Source: Aromatoleum buckelii (GTDB taxonomy: Bacteria; Pseudomonadota; Gammaproteobacteria; Burkholderiales; Rhodocyclaceae). From it: 64,000 nt of DNA. The notes under the pieces were generated by a model that was not told the DNA's origin, did no database searches, and saw only the letters and a program-made list of their open reading frames with translations. Position numbers and translations under genes: made by a program. Where the stretch lies: positions 62,001 through 126,000 of the forward strand of contig NZ_WTVH02000008.1 of the NCBI RefSeq assembly GCF_012910785.2, written 5' to 3'. Each line of letters begins with the position of its first letter. Positions within the stretch are counted from its first letter, which is position 1. Shown in pieces: positions 47,089-56,317 of the stretch.

Positions 47089-47346
47089 ATGTCCCGAGCC
47101 ACTCCGACGCTGCGCCAGCGCAAGATCTTCGCCCTCACCCGCATCCTCGCCGGCCTCGTCGCCGCATGCTATCTCGGCTACGTTGTCGTCGCCAATCTCG
47201 CCGCCGGGCTGCCGTTCGACCGCACGCTGCTGTTCACGGCGCTGGTCTCGGTCGCGGGATTCGCGTACGCGGCGTGGTATCTGCGCGATCTGTCGGCCGT
47301 CGCCCGCGAGGAGCGCGAAGGCCGCGGCGCAGACAAAAGCCGGTAG
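47089..47346 (+). CDS. Small two-helix membrane protein, unknown function
   Basis: An 85-residue protein with a basic N-terminus (SRATPTLRQRKIFALTR) and two membrane segments, about residues 18-36 and 46-64. A charged tail (AREEREGRGADKSR) follows. I do not recognise the family. It is divergent from prfC (149 bases between starts) and convergent with terC. The ATG is the first that leaves an intact first helix. Confidence 0.6.
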   Translation: MSRATPTLRQRKIFALTRILAGLVAACYLGYVVVANLAAGLPFDRTLLFTALVSVAGFAYAAWYLRDLSAVAREEREGRGADKSR

Positions 47347-47362
47347 CGGCGTCCGAACTGCA

Positions 47363-47381
47363 CCGGGGAGAGCTTCCCCGG
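47363..47381. terminator. Hairpin between convergent genes
   Basis: CCGGGGA and TCCCCGG pair perfectly (7 bp) with a five-base loop, 17 bases after the small membrane protein gene and 17 before the terC stop. There is no T-run, so it may be a simple structural terminator or none. Confidence 0.35.
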
Positions 47382-47397
47382 CGCGTGACCCGTCTCT

Positions 47398-48165
47398 TCA
47401 GGCGCGTTTGGCGGCGACCTTCTCGGCAACGTACGGCTCGTGCAGGTCGACCGGCCTCGCCGCACGCTTGCGCATGCGGATGTTGAGCATCTCGACGACG
47501 ACCGAGAACGCCATCGCCGAATAGATGTAGCCTTTCGGCACGTGGTGGCCGAAGCCTTCGGCGATCAGCACGACACCGACGACCATCAGGAACGACAGCG
47601 CCAGCATCTTCACTGTCGGGTGCGCCGAGACGAACTCGCCGATTGGGCCGGACGCGACCATCATCAACCCGACCGATGCGACGACCGCCGCGATCATCAC
47701 GGCAAGGTTGTCCACCATGCCGATCGCGGTGATGATCGAGTCGAGCGAGAACACCAGGTCGATGACGATGATCTGCGTGATCACCGCGGTGAACGTCGCC
47801 TTGACCGCGCTCGACGCTTCGCCCTCCTCGCCTTCCATCAGCTGGTGGATCTCGCCGGTGCTCTTCCACACGAGGAACAGGCCGCCGAGCAACAGGATCA
47901 GGTCACGCGCCGAGAAACCGTGCCCGAACACCTCGAACAGCGCCTTGTTCAGGCCCGCGAGCCAGGCGAGGAGCGACAGCAGCGCGAGGCGCATGAACAT
48001 CGCGAGGAACAGGCCGAGCCGCCGGGCAAAGGCGCGCCGCTCGGGCGGCAGCTTGTCGACGAGGATCGAGATGAAGATGATGTTGTCTATCCCGAGCACC
48101 AGCTCGAGAACGGTGAGGGTGAGGAAAGCGAATATCAGCTGCGGGTCGGTCAGGAGTTCGATCAT
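47398..48165 (-). CDS. TerC family integral membrane protein
   Basis: A 255-residue inner-membrane protein with seven predicted helices. The TerC signatures are LELVLGIDNIIFISI near residue 19 and VIDLVFSLDSIITAIGM near residue 137, each with the membrane-embedded Asp thought to bind divalent metal. Family members export Mn or are linked to tellurite and stress tolerance. A short soluble C-terminus follows. It stands alone. No yybP-type Mn riboswitch is seen upstream. Confidence 0.92.
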   Translation of the reverse strand: MIELLTDPQLIFAFLTLTVLELVLGIDNIIFISILVDKLPPERRAFARRLGLFLAMFMRLALLSLLAWLAGLNKALFEVFGHGFSARDLILLLGGLFLVWKSTGEIHQLMEGEEGEASSAVKATFTAVITQIIVIDLVFSLDSIITAIGMVDNLAVMIAAVVASVGLMMVASGPIGEFVSAHPTVKMLALSFLMVVGVVLIAEGFGHHVPKGYIYSAMAFSVVVEMLNIRMRKRAARPVDLHEPYVAEKVAAKRA

Positions 48166-48295
48166 GGCACGTCATGCGGAAGCGATGGCGCCCGACTATA
48201 CAACACGTCGCTGCCGAATATGCCGAACCGCGGGTTCCGTTGCCGGACACCCGCGGTTCGTCCAACCACCCGCTTTCGCGAGAGCCGCAAAAACT

Positions 48296-48520
48296 TCAAG
48301 GATGGCGCCGCTTGCCGATCTGATCGCCGATCACGCCGCCGATCGCCGCGCCACCGACGGTCCCCAGCACTCCGCCGTCACTCGCGACAGCGCCAGCCGT
48401 GCCGCCGACGCCCGCCCCGATCACGGCACTCCTTTCGCGCGACGACATGTTGTCCCACGTCGCACAACCGCTGGCAGCGATCGCCAGCACTATTGCCGAA
48501 ACACCGGTCCGGATGTTCAT
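48296..48520 (-). CDS. Glycine-zipper lipoprotein (OsmB-like)
   Basis: A 74-residue lipoprotein. The signal peptide ends in the lipobox AASGC (Cys19). The mature part is a glycine-zipper segment, AVIGAGVGGTAGAVASDGG and GGAAIGGVIGDQIG, as in OsmB and 17-kDa surface-antigen-like proteins. The ATG follows GGAGG closely. Such proteins sit in the outer membrane and respond to osmotic or envelope stress. Confidence 0.82.
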   Translation of the reverse strand: MNIRTGVSAIVLAIAASGCATWDNMSSRERSAVIGAGVGGTAGAVASDGGVLGTVGGAAIGGVIGDQIGKRRHP

Positions 48521-48890
48521 GATGACCTCCTGACTGCATCAACAGGTTTCCAGGCGGCGAAGGTCGCCCCAATAATTCGCGCCGCTCGATTTTGGGACGG
48601 AGCGCGGAAACACGCCGTTCCCGTTTTCCAGCCCATTCTGTTACAAGGAATTCCAGGATTGGCGCCCGGATCTTGGGATGCCGCCGCTGGGCGTGCGCCC
48701 CGGCAACGCGCAGGGGCGGGGAGTCGGAAATCAACATTTACATTTACATTCAACCTGTCCTGGTCGCGCCGGCCTCTCGTGCCTGTGGGAATCCGGAAGG
48801 GGAAGCGGCCGCCCATACCCTCGACGTGGTAGAAGCGGTATCCTTCGCCCCGTGCTGCCGCCGGCTGCGCAGCCCTCCGCACCGATCACG
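48521..48890. other. Intergenic region, 370 bases, upstream of a TonB receptor
   Basis: It lies between divergent genes. The clearest element is an AT-rich island at about 48731-48755 with three ATTTAC-like units, which stands out in GC-rich surroundings and may hold the receptor promoter. I looked for a cobalamin riboswitch on both strands and found no convincing core, and no Fur box is evident. Confidence 0.45.
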
Positions 48891-50903
48891 ATGACGATTT
48901 CCCATACCGCCCGATGCCTGTGGGTGCCGTTCGCCAGTTGCGCAATCGCAACGTGCGCGGGTGCCGGTGAAGTGCCGTATCTTGAAGAACTGCCGCGCGT
49001 GCTCAGCGCCTCGCGGTTGCCCCAGCCGCTGCACGAGGCGCCCGGCGCCGTCACGGTGATCGACCGCGAACTGCTCGCCGCCACCGGTTACCGCGACCTG
49101 GCAAGAGTGTTCCGGCTCGTGCCGGGGATGCAGGTCGGACAGGAGCGCGGCCATGCGCAATGGGTCACGTACCACGGCCTGTCGAACGATTTCCCGACCG
49201 AAATGCAGGTGCTGATCGACGGACGCTCGGTGATCACGCCGAGCGCGTTCGGCGGCGTCGACTGGAGCGCGCTGCCGCTGACCCTCGACGAGATCGACCG
49301 TATCGAGATCGTGCGCGGCACCAACGCGGCGAGCTTCGGCGCGAACGCGTTTCTCGGCGTCATCAACATCATCACGCGTCACAGCGCCGAAGGGGCAGGC
49401 ACTCGCGGAGCTGTGCGGGTGGGCAGCGGCGGCGTGCTCGACGTCGAAGCGGGCTGGACGAACCACGGGGACTCGCCGGTTTCGCTGCGCGTCAACGCCG
49501 CTTCCCAGCACGACGACGGCTTTGACGGGCTGCACGACACGCGTCACATGGATATCGCGACGTTACGCGGCGACTGGCAACTGTCGTCGCAGGACAGCCT
49601 GATGCTGCGCGCCGGCGCAAGTGCCGGGCGGCGCGGCGAGGGCTACACGGATTCGGTGTTCGGCAACAACGGACCGCGTGACGCGCGCAGCCTGACCACG
49701 ACGCTGCACCTGAAAGGGCGCCATGGCGCCGACGACGGTGAGGAATGGCTGCTGAATTATTACCGCACCGATGAACGGCTGCGGGACGAATGGATCGCGG
49801 GCGCGCCGGCCTACCCGATCGTACCGCTCGACCGCAACCGTCACAGCGTGCGCAACCACCTCGAACTGCAGCATCGCAGCAGGCCGTCACCGTCCACGCA
49901 GGTGGTGTGGGGCGTCGGCGCGCGGCGCGACGAAGTCGACGCGCCGTTCCTGTTCTTCACCGGCAACCCCGCTCCGCAGCGCCTGTACCGCGTGTTCGGC
50001 AACGCCGAATGGCGCCCGCTGGCGCGACTGACGCTGAACCTCGGCGGCGCCCAGGAGAAGTATTCCACCGCCCCGCCGCATTTCAGCCCGCGCGCGTTCG
50101 CCAACTGGCAGGTGACCGACACCGACACGCTGCGCGGCGGCTATTCGCGCGCCTGGCGCCAGCACAATCTTTTCGAACGCCAGGGCGACATCCGCGCCAT
50201 CGACCCGGACAGCGGTGAACTCCTCGCCCGCCCGTTCCTGCCGCATCGGGACCTGCGGCAGGCGCGCATCGATACTGTCGAATTCGGTTATTTCGGCCGC
50301 TTTGCAGCGTGGAACACGATGCTCGACGTGCGCCTCTTCAACGAGCGCATCCACGACTTCGTCGTGCGCGTGCCGCAGCCCGATCTGCTGCCGGCGCCGG
50401 TCCTCGCCGGCTTTCTCGGCTCGACCCGCTACGAGAACCTCGACCGACCGGTCACGCTGCGCGGCGTCGAATACCAGCTCGTCGCGCGCCCGCGCAGCGG
50501 AACCGAACTGCGTCTCGCGCACAGCCTCATCGACCGCGACGCGGGAAACCGCGGCCTCGAAGCCCGTACGGCCCCCTACACTGCCAGCCTAAGCTGGCTG
50601 CAGGATTACGGCGCGGGCTGGAAAAGCATGATCAGCGTGCTGCGCATGGGCCCGCTCGCCGGCAGCGAAGGTTATGTGCCGCGCTTTCGCTACCTCGCGC
50701 GGTCCTATACGACAGTCGACGCGAACCTGAGCTACGAGACTCGACTGGACGGAAAACCGCTGCGATTCGCGCTGAGCGCGCTCAATCTCGGGCCGCGCCA
50801 CCAGGAGATCGCGAACGGCAGCGAGCAGATGCTGCAGGGGGCGCGGGAAGTCAATCCGGTCAGGCGTCAGGTCTATCTCTCGGTCGCGCTGGCGCTCGAC
50901 TGA
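48891..50903 (+). CDS. TonB-dependent outer membrane receptor
   Basis: A 670-residue outer-membrane receptor. After a signal peptide of about 25 residues, the plug domain runs from PLHEAPGAVTVIDRE to about residue 160. It contains RVFRLVPGMQVG, the IDGRSVI motif and the diagnostic IEIVRGTNAASFGANAFLGVINI (read in two parts). A 22-strand barrel with repeated aromatic-ended strands follows, closing on RRQVYLSVALALD. The substrate cannot be inferred; the plug resembles vitamin and siderophore receptors. The gene overlaps no other and is followed nine bases later by a DOMON-like gene. Confidence 0.92.
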   Translation: MTISHTARCLWVPFASCAIATCAGAGEVPYLEELPRVLSASRLPQPLHEAPGAVTVIDRELLAATGYRDLARVFRLVPGMQVGQERGHAQWVTYHGLSNDFPTEMQVLIDGRSVITPSAFGGVDWSALPLTLDEIDRIEIVRGTNAASFGANAFLGVINIITRHSAEGAGTRGAVRVGSGGVLDVEAGWTNHGDSPVSLRVNAASQHDDGFDGLHDTRHMDIATLRGDWQLSSQDSLMLRAGASAGRRGEGYTDSVFGNNGPRDARSLTTTLHLKGRHGADDGEEWLLNYYRTDERLRDEWIAGAPAYPIVPLDRNRHSVRNHLELQHRSRPSPSTQVVWGVGARRDEVDAPFLFFTGNPAPQRLYRVFGNAEWRPLARLTLNLGGAQEKYSTAPPHFSPRAFANWQVTDTDTLRGGYSRAWRQHNLFERQGDIRAIDPDSGELLARPFLPHRDLRQARIDTVEFGYFGRFAAWNTMLDVRLFNERIHDFVVRVPQPDLLPAPVLAGFLGSTRYENLDRPVTLRGVEYQLVARPRSGTELRLAHSLIDRDAGNRGLEARTAPYTASLSWLQDYGAGWKSMISVLRMGPLAGSEGYVPRFRYLARSYTTVDANLSYETRLDGKPLRFALSALNLGPRHQEIANGSEQMLQGAREVNPVRRQVYLSVALALD

Positions 50904-50911
50904 CACCCGCG

Positions 50912-51508
50912 ATGACCGCTGTCGGCGAATCGATTGCGCTGCTCCCCCATCCGCGGACGCCGTGCGCGGCCGTCGAGGCGCTCGAAGTCCACGTCGACCT
51001 CGCGCCCGACGGCACGCTGGGCCTACGCTACCGGCTGCACGGCGACCTGGGGCGGCTGCGCATTCCGTCGCCACGTCCCGCCGCCCGCGTTGACGGACTG
51101 TGGGCGCATACATGCTTCGAGTGTTTCGTCGCTGCGCCCGGCACCCGGGCATACCGCGAATTCAACTTTTCGCCGTCCGGCGAATGGGCGGCGTATGCGT
51201 TTCGCGCCTACCGGGAGGGCGACGACGAAGCCATGCCCACGCTCGCGGTCGCGCCGCGCGTCGTCGTGCACGCGGCCGGGCGACGGCTCGATGTCGACGT
51301 GCGCGTTCACGCTGCCGCGTTGTCCGCGGGCAACCTCGACGGTCTGCAACTCGGGCTGACGGCGGTCATCGAAGACATCGACGGCAAGCGCTCGTACTGG
51401 GCGCTGCGCCACCCCGGCCCGGCCCCCGACTTTCACCTCCGCGACGGCTTCGCGCTCACGATCGGACCCGCCGCAGGCATTCCGTGGCTACGGCAAAGGA
51501 CTCCATGA
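50912..51508 (+). CDS. DOMON-like domain protein
   Basis: A 198-residue soluble beta-rich protein. It contains the DOMON-like features LRYRLHGDLGRLRIP, DGLWAHTCFECFVAAPG, REFNFSPSGEWAAY and YWALRHPGPAPDFH. Such domains bind sugars or heme in other proteins. No signal peptide is seen. Its stop overlaps the start of the DUF1343 gene (ATGA), a strong sign of coupled function, perhaps in cell-wall sugar handling. Confidence 0.82.
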   Translation: MTAVGESIALLPHPRTPCAAVEALEVHVDLAPDGTLGLRYRLHGDLGRLRIPSPRPAARVDGLWAHTCFECFVAAPGTRAYREFNFSPSGEWAAYAFRAYREGDDEAMPTLAVAPRVVVHAAGRRLDVDVRVHAAALSAGNLDGLQLGLTAVIEDIDGKRSYWALRHPGPAPDFHLRDGFALTIGPAAGIPWLRQRTP

Positions 51509-52725
51509 CCTCCTCGATCCAGTTCGGCCTCGACCGCCTGCTCGACACTCCGGCGCTGCGCCGCCCGCTCACCGGACGCCGCGTCGCGCTGCTCGCGCAT
51601 CCCGCTTCCGTGACCCGCAGCCTCGTCCATTCGCTCGACGCGCTCGCCACGCTGCCCGACCTGCGGCTGACCGCCGCGTTCGGGCCGCAGCACGGGCTAC
51701 GCGGCGACAAACAGGACAATATGGTCGAGTCGCCCGATTTCGTCGACCCGCTGCATCACATCCCGGTGTTCAGCCTGTATGGCGAAGTGCGCCGGCCAAC
51801 CGACGCGATGATGGACAGTTTCGACGTGCTGCTCGTCGACCTGCAGGACCTCGGCTGCCGCATCTACACGTTCATCACGACGCTGCGCTATGTGCTCGAA
51901 GCCGCGGCCGAGCACGGCAAGACGGTGTGGGTGCTCGATCGCCCGAATCCCGCCGGCCGCCCGGTCGAAGGCCTGCTGCTGCGACCGGGCTGGGAAAGCT
52001 TCGTCGGCGCCGGCCCGCTGCCGATGCGCCACGGCCTGACGATGGGCGAGCTCGCGCGCTGGTTCATCGCGACGCTGCGACTCGACGTCGATTGCCAGAT
52101 CATCTCCATGCAAGGCTGGGAACCGGACGCGGCGCCCGGCTACGGCTGGCCGGCGGGCGAGCGCAGCTGGGTCAACCCGAGCCCGAACGCGCCGAACCTG
52201 TCGATGGCGCGCGCGTACGCCGGAACGGTGATGCTCGAAGGCACGACGCTGTCGGAAGGCCGCGGCACGACGCACCCGCTCGAACTCTTCGGCGCACCGG
52301 ACATCGACGCCCGCGCGCTGCTCGCCGCGATGCGCGCGCTCGCGCCCGACTGGCTCGCCGGCTGCGTGCTGCGCGAATGCTGGTTCGAGCCGACGTTCCA
52401 CAAGCACGCCGGCCGGCTGTGCAACGGCCTGCAGATCCACGTCGAGGACACCGCGCACTACGATCACGCCGCGTTCCGCCCGTGGCGCCTGCAGACGCTC
52501 GCCTTCAAGGCGCTGCATCTGCTGCGGCCGGATTACCCGCTGTGGCGCGACTTCGCGTACGAATACGAGCACGACCGCCTCGCGATCGACCTGATCAACG
52601 GCAGCGAGCTGCTGCGCGAATGGGTCGATGACCCCGTCGCGACGCCGAGCGACCTCGACGCGCTGGCGCGGCCGGACGAAGCCGCGTGGTGCGGGACGCG
52701 CGAGGAATTCCTGCTCTATCGCTGA
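51505..52725 (+). CDS. DUF1343 protein, NamZ/GH171-type exo-muramidase family
   Basis: A 406-residue member of DUF1343, the family that includes the exo-beta-N-acetylmuramidase NamZ (GH171). Conserved segments visible are VALLAHPASVT, FGPQHGLRGDKQDNM, VDLQDLGCRIYTFITTL, LDRPNPAGRPVEGL and EGTTLSEGRGTTHPLELFG. No signal peptide is present, so it acts in the cytosol, unlike secreted NamZ proteins; it would fit recycling of imported muropeptides. ATG 51505 follows AAAGGA and overlaps the DOMON-like gene stop. Confidence 0.88.
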   Translation: MTSSIQFGLDRLLDTPALRRPLTGRRVALLAHPASVTRSLVHSLDALATLPDLRLTAAFGPQHGLRGDKQDNMVESPDFVDPLHHIPVFSLYGEVRRPTDAMMDSFDVLLVDLQDLGCRIYTFITTLRYVLEAAAEHGKTVWVLDRPNPAGRPVEGLLLRPGWESFVGAGPLPMRHGLTMGELARWFIATLRLDVDCQIISMQGWEPDAAPGYGWPAGERSWVNPSPNAPNLSMARAYAGTVMLEGTTLSEGRGTTHPLELFGAPDIDARALLAAMRALAPDWLAGCVLRECWFEPTFHKHAGRLCNGLQIHVEDTAHYDHAAFRPWRLQTLAFKALHLLRPDYPLWRDFAYEYEHDRLAIDLINGSELLREWVDDPVATPSDLDALARPDEAAWCGTREEFLLYR

Positions 52726-52779
52726 CGCCCGGCCACGCGAACCGTCGGCGCAAGTTGCCGCCGACGCACGATGACAACA

Positions 52780-52785
52780 TACAAT
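52780..52785 (+). promoter_or_regulatory. Candidate -10 element of the PRPP synthetase gene
   Basis: TACAAT, 29 bases before the ATG. TTGCCG at 52755-52760 could be a -35 but at 19 bases spacing. A 7-bp stem-loop (CGTCGGC/GCCGACG, 52743-52766) lies just upstream and may end the preceding transcript. Confidence 0.33.
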
Positions 52786-52814
52786 CCGCCCCTCAGCTTC
52801 TCGCGAGAACCGGT

Positions 52815-53756
52815 ATGAACGACGCCCTTCGCATCTTCGCCTGCAACTCGAACCGCGCGCTCGCCGGGGAAATCTGCGAGCAGCTCGGCATGCGCCTGAG
52901 CCCGCTCGATATCTCGCGTTTTTCGAACGACAACCTGCGTGTCCAGGTCCTCGACAACGTGCGCGAACGCGATGTGTTCGTCGTGCAGTCCTTCACCGAG
53001 CCGGTCAGCGAGCACATCATGGAACTGCTGATCACGCTCGATGCGTTGCGCAGCGCGTCGGCGCGGCGGGTGACCGCGGTGATCCCGTATTACTCGTACG
53101 CGCGCTCGGACAAGAAGGACGCGCCGCGCATCTCGATCACCGGCCGGCTGATCGCCGACATGCTCGCGACCGCTGGCGCGAACCGCGTGCTGACGATGGA
53201 CCTGCACGCCGACCAGGTGCACGGCTTCTTCAGCGTGCCCGTTGACCACCTCACCGCGATCCCGACGATCGCCGCGCATTTCCGGCAGAACCACGACCTG
53301 TCGAGGATGGTCGCGGTCGCGACCGACGCCGGCGGCGCGAAGCGCGTCGGCCGTTTCTCGGAGCGGCTCGGCATTCCGATGGCGATCATCGACAAGCGCC
53401 GCGTCAGCGACACCGACGTCAAGCAGGGCCGCGTCGTCGGCGAAGTCGCCGGGCGCGACGCGGTGATCTTCGAGGACGAGATCTCGACCGGCGGCACGCT
53501 GCTCGCGACGATCGACACGCTGCGCGCGGCCGGAGCGCGCTCGATCCATGCCGGCGCAGCGCACGGGGTGCTGTGCGGGCCGGCGATCGACCGGCTGCGC
53601 GACGCACCGATCGAATCGATCGTCGTCACCGACACCGTGCACATGCCGCCGCACAAGCGGCTCGACAAGATCACGCAGCTCACCGTCGCGCCGCTGTTCG
53701 CCGCGGCGATCGAACGGATTCATACGGGCGAGAGCGTCGGCGCGCTGTTCGAATAG
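52815..53756 (+). CDS. Ribose-phosphate pyrophosphokinase (PRPP synthetase paralogue)
   Basis: A 313-residue PRPP synthetase that makes PRPP from ribose 5-phosphate and ATP. Recognisable segments are FACNSNRALAGEICEQLG, SRFSNDNLRVQVLDNVR, IPYYSYARSDKKDAPR, the MDLHADQVHGFF motif and the PRPP-binding loop VIFEDEISTGGTLL. The last two differ from the usual DLHAxQIQGFF and VDDMxDTAGT, so this looks like a second, divergent copy rather than the main prs. Neighbours give no clue to a special role. Confidence 0.88.
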   Translation: MNDALRIFACNSNRALAGEICEQLGMRLSPLDISRFSNDNLRVQVLDNVRERDVFVVQSFTEPVSEHIMELLITLDALRSASARRVTAVIPYYSYARSDKKDAPRISITGRLIADMLATAGANRVLTMDLHADQVHGFFSVPVDHLTAIPTIAAHFRQNHDLSRMVAVATDAGGAKRVGRFSERLGIPMAIIDKRRVSDTDVKQGRVVGEVAGRDAVIFEDEISTGGTLLATIDTLRAAGARSIHAGAAHGVLCGPAIDRLRDAPIESIVVTDTVHMPPHKRLDKITQLTVAPLFAAAIERIHTGESVGALFE

Positions 53757-53855
53757 GAAACGCCCTCGCCACGCGCCCCACTCGAACAAAGCGGGACGTA
53801 TGGCTAATATCGTCCGTGCCCCGGAGAAACGGGATCACGCCGGCAAGGGCAGAAC

Positions 53856-55112
53856 ATGAACTCGTTCAACAAGCGAACCGCGGTACGGATTGCGGTCGTC
53901 AGCGCGCTGCTCGCTGCGCTGGTCAGTCCGGTCGCGTGGTTCGTTGCGTATAAAGGTGCCGAGGACGGAACGGTATGGCTGGCAATCGACGAGTCACGCC
54001 GCCTTCTGCATCATTTCGGCGCTATCACGCTGACCGGCCCGGAGGCCGGCGACAACGCTCGCAAGGCTGCGAGTGCTCTTGCCGGGGGACTGTTCGACAT
54101 CGCCGAAATCTATGACCGGCAAGGAGTAAAGCTCGCTCAGGCAGTGACCGAGGAGGGTGAAGCGGTTGAAGAACAGCTGCCCTCGCACGTTCGTCCCACT
54201 TATCGTGCCGGCTTTCATGAGAGCTTCAGACTTGAAGACAGGCGTTGGGTGTTGCGAGTTTTTGTCCCGCTGAGAGGAGCCGCCGAGGCGGATCAAATCA
54301 CGGGATACTTCGAAGGGGTTCGCGTCGTCCCCGCGTGGCAGCGCGACCAGATGCGCACGAATGCGCTCAACGCAGCCCTGATGGTCGGATTCGCCTCGCT
54401 GCTGTGCGGCACCGCAATTTATCCTGTTGTCGTACGTCTGTCAGCCGACAACGAGCGCAAGGCCCGCGAAATCCTTGATTCGCACCTCTCGATGATGGAA
54501 GCGCTCGGACGTGCCATCGCGATGCGCGATTCCGATACCGGCGCCCACAATTTTCGCGTTGCGTGGCTTGCGGTGCGCATCGGCGAACGTCTCGGCGTGC
54601 GCGGCAGGGCGATGCAGTCCTTGATCGTCGGCAGTTTTCTGCACGACGTCGGCAAGATCAGCATTCCCGATGCGATTTTGCTTAAACCGGGCAAGCTCGA
54701 CGCCGAAGAGAGCAAAATCATGCATACGCACGTCGCGCATGGCGAGGAAATTGTTTCCGGCATCGGCTGGCTGGAGGACGCGAAGGCGGTGGTCGCGGCG
54801 CATCACGAAAAGTGGGACGGCTCGGGTTACCCGCGCAAACTGGCGGGCGACGAAATTCCCCTTGCCGCACGCATATTTGCCGTGGCGGACGTGTTCGATG
54901 CGCTCAGCTCGAGACGACCCTACAAAGAGCCGATGGGCTTCGAGACCACGATGTCGATCCTGGAGGCGGACACCGGGAGCCATTTCGACGCGCATGTGAT
55001 GGCCGCCTTCCGCCCGATTGCCCGCGAAGTGTTCAACCGCCTTGGCCAGTGTAACGAGGAGGATGTCCGGCGCCTGCTGGAAGAGCGGGTTCGGTTTCAT
55101 TTCGGCGTTTAA
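53856..55112 (+). CDS. Membrane-bound HD-GYP domain phosphodiesterase
   Basis: A 418-residue protein with an N-terminal membrane helix (about 10-30), a periplasmic sensor region, a second helix (about 171-192) and a cytosolic HD-GYP domain from about residue 205. The HD motif is FLHDVGKISIPD and the GYP motif is HHEKWDGSGYP, with VADVFDALSSRRPYK after it. HD-GYP enzymes degrade cyclic di-GMP. All expected metal and GYP residues are present. The periplasmic part has no recognised domain. Confidence 0.9.
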   Translation: MNSFNKRTAVRIAVVSALLAALVSPVAWFVAYKGAEDGTVWLAIDESRRLLHHFGAITLTGPEAGDNARKAASALAGGLFDIAEIYDRQGVKLAQAVTEEGEAVEEQLPSHVRPTYRAGFHESFRLEDRRWVLRVFVPLRGAAEADQITGYFEGVRVVPAWQRDQMRTNALNAALMVGFASLLCGTAIYPVVVRLSADNERKAREILDSHLSMMEALGRAIAMRDSDTGAHNFRVAWLAVRIGERLGVRGRAMQSLIVGSFLHDVGKISIPDAILLKPGKLDAEESKIMHTHVAHGEEIVSGIGWLEDAKAVVAAHHEKWDGSGYPRKLAGDEIPLAARIFAVADVFDALSSRRPYKEPMGFETTMSILEADTGSHFDAHVMAAFRPIAREVFNRLGQCNEEDVRRLLEERVRFHFGV

Positions 55113-55203
55113 GACCGGAAGCGAGAAAAATCAGCATTCCTCCAGAACTGCGGGCGCGTTCTTTCGATTCGCACTCCCGTCCCACCCCGCAGGGTCCGCG
55201 CCG

Positions 55204-55725
55204 CTATCGCCGCTTGTAGCCCGTCAGCATCGACAGGATGAGGTTTTCTCGGTGACGCACGCTTTCGAAGATCGCCGCGGCGACGTGGAGCGCAATCGCG
55301 CCGAGCGTCAAATTGACTGCGAGGCCGTGCACCTCCTCGAGAATTTCACTCCCCCACCCCCAGTCGGTCGTCATCAGCCAGCCGGTAGTGCCGATCGTTG
55401 CCACCATCGCCATCAGAAACACGATCATCACCGCGGCTGCCGGATTATGGCCCAAATGGCGCGGCTCGCGCCCGCGCGCAAGCCGACCGACATAGTCGAT
55501 CAGTGTCGCCGGCCGTGGCACGAAGTCGGCAAAGCGCGCGTGCGGGCTGCCGACGAATCCCCACACGACGCGGAACGCGACCAATGCGAGCGCGAGGTAT
55601 CCCGCCCACTGGTGAGGAGACTCGGCGTCCTCGGACGTGAGATAGGCGGCAGCGAGCGAAGCGACCAACCCCCAGTGAAAAATGCGCACCGGGCGATCCC
55701 AGACTCTGATCTTTTCCATGGACAT
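55204..55725 (-). CDS. Cytochrome b561-family membrane protein
   Basis: A 173-residue b-type cytochrome with four membrane helices. It starts MSMEKIRVWDRPVRIFHW, typical of Ni-Fe-hydrogenase/b561-like cytochrome b subunits. Candidate heme ligands are His in RIFHWGLV, in SPHQWAGY, in EEVHGLAVN and in ALHVAAAI. ATG 55725 follows AGAGGGGA and is preferred to 55743. It is second in an operon after the PepSY-domain gene (24 bases). Confidence 0.87.
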   Translation of the reverse strand: MSMEKIRVWDRPVRIFHWGLVASLAAAYLTSEDAESPHQWAGYLALALVAFRVVWGFVGSPHARFADFVPRPATLIDYVGRLARGREPRHLGHNPAAAVMIVFLMAMVATIGTTGWLMTTDWGWGSEILEEVHGLAVNLTLGAIALHVAAAIFESVRHRENLILSMLTGYKRR

Positions 55726-55748
55726 CACGGTCCCCTCTGCCATCACGC

Positions 55749-56021
55749 TTAGCCGCGCTTCTCTTTGACCACGCTGCCGTCGATCGGGCTGAAGTAGATC
55801 TCGACCTTCTTGCCGTCCTTGTCCTTGCCGTAGATTTCGTAGCAGTTGCCGTCCGTCGTCTTGAACTTGTCGACGGTATAGCCCTGTTCGGCGATCTTCT
55901 GTTTCATCGCCGCCTCGGACATCCAGTCCGATTTCGGCTTGTCGGTGCACTGCGGAGCGGCGAAGGCAACGGCGCTCAGCGTCAGGCCGGCGACGGCAAG
56001 CAAGGCGTCAAAGGTTCTCAT
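55749..56021 (-). CDS. PepSY-domain periplasmic protein
   Basis: A 90-residue exported protein: signal peptide LLAVAGLTLSAVAFA, then a single PepSY domain (MSEAAMKQKIAEQGYTVDKF, then CYEIYGKDKDGKKVEIYF and DGSVVKE). Two Cys may form a disulfide. PepSY proteins next to b-type cytochromes are common in proteobacteria and may tune or bind the cytochrome. It heads the operon and is divergent from the ferric-reductase-like gene. Confidence 0.88.
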   Translation of the reverse strand: MRTFDALLAVAGLTLSAVAFAAPQCTDKPKSDWMSEAAMKQKIAEQGYTVDKFKTTDGNCYEIYGKDKDGKKVEIYFSPIDGSVVKEKRG

Positions 56022-56317
56022 GGGGATTCTCCAGGTTGGTTGGCATGCCCAATGGGCACAGGACGCATTCTGTCGGACCGAACCTGAACGCCCGCTTAAC
56101 GAGCACAGTGAAACGAGCCGGATCGTGTATCCACCGGTCAGTGCTCATCCTGGACGGCACGGACGGCACTTGTCGGTGAATTGTTGGCTCCCGCGACCAC
56201 GCCGCGGCTGAGTTGCTCGTTCAGCTTTTATTCATCTCCGTTTCCACAGAATCTGTTCCATGCCACCTGAGCTGAGCGCTCCGATCGCCAGCCATTCCCA
56301 CCCGCCGGAGAACGCGC

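Noticed and set aside
48521-48890. Cobalamin riboswitch before the TonB receptor
   Set aside because: The region has a GGGAATCCGG-like string but lacks the rest of the conserved core on either strand.
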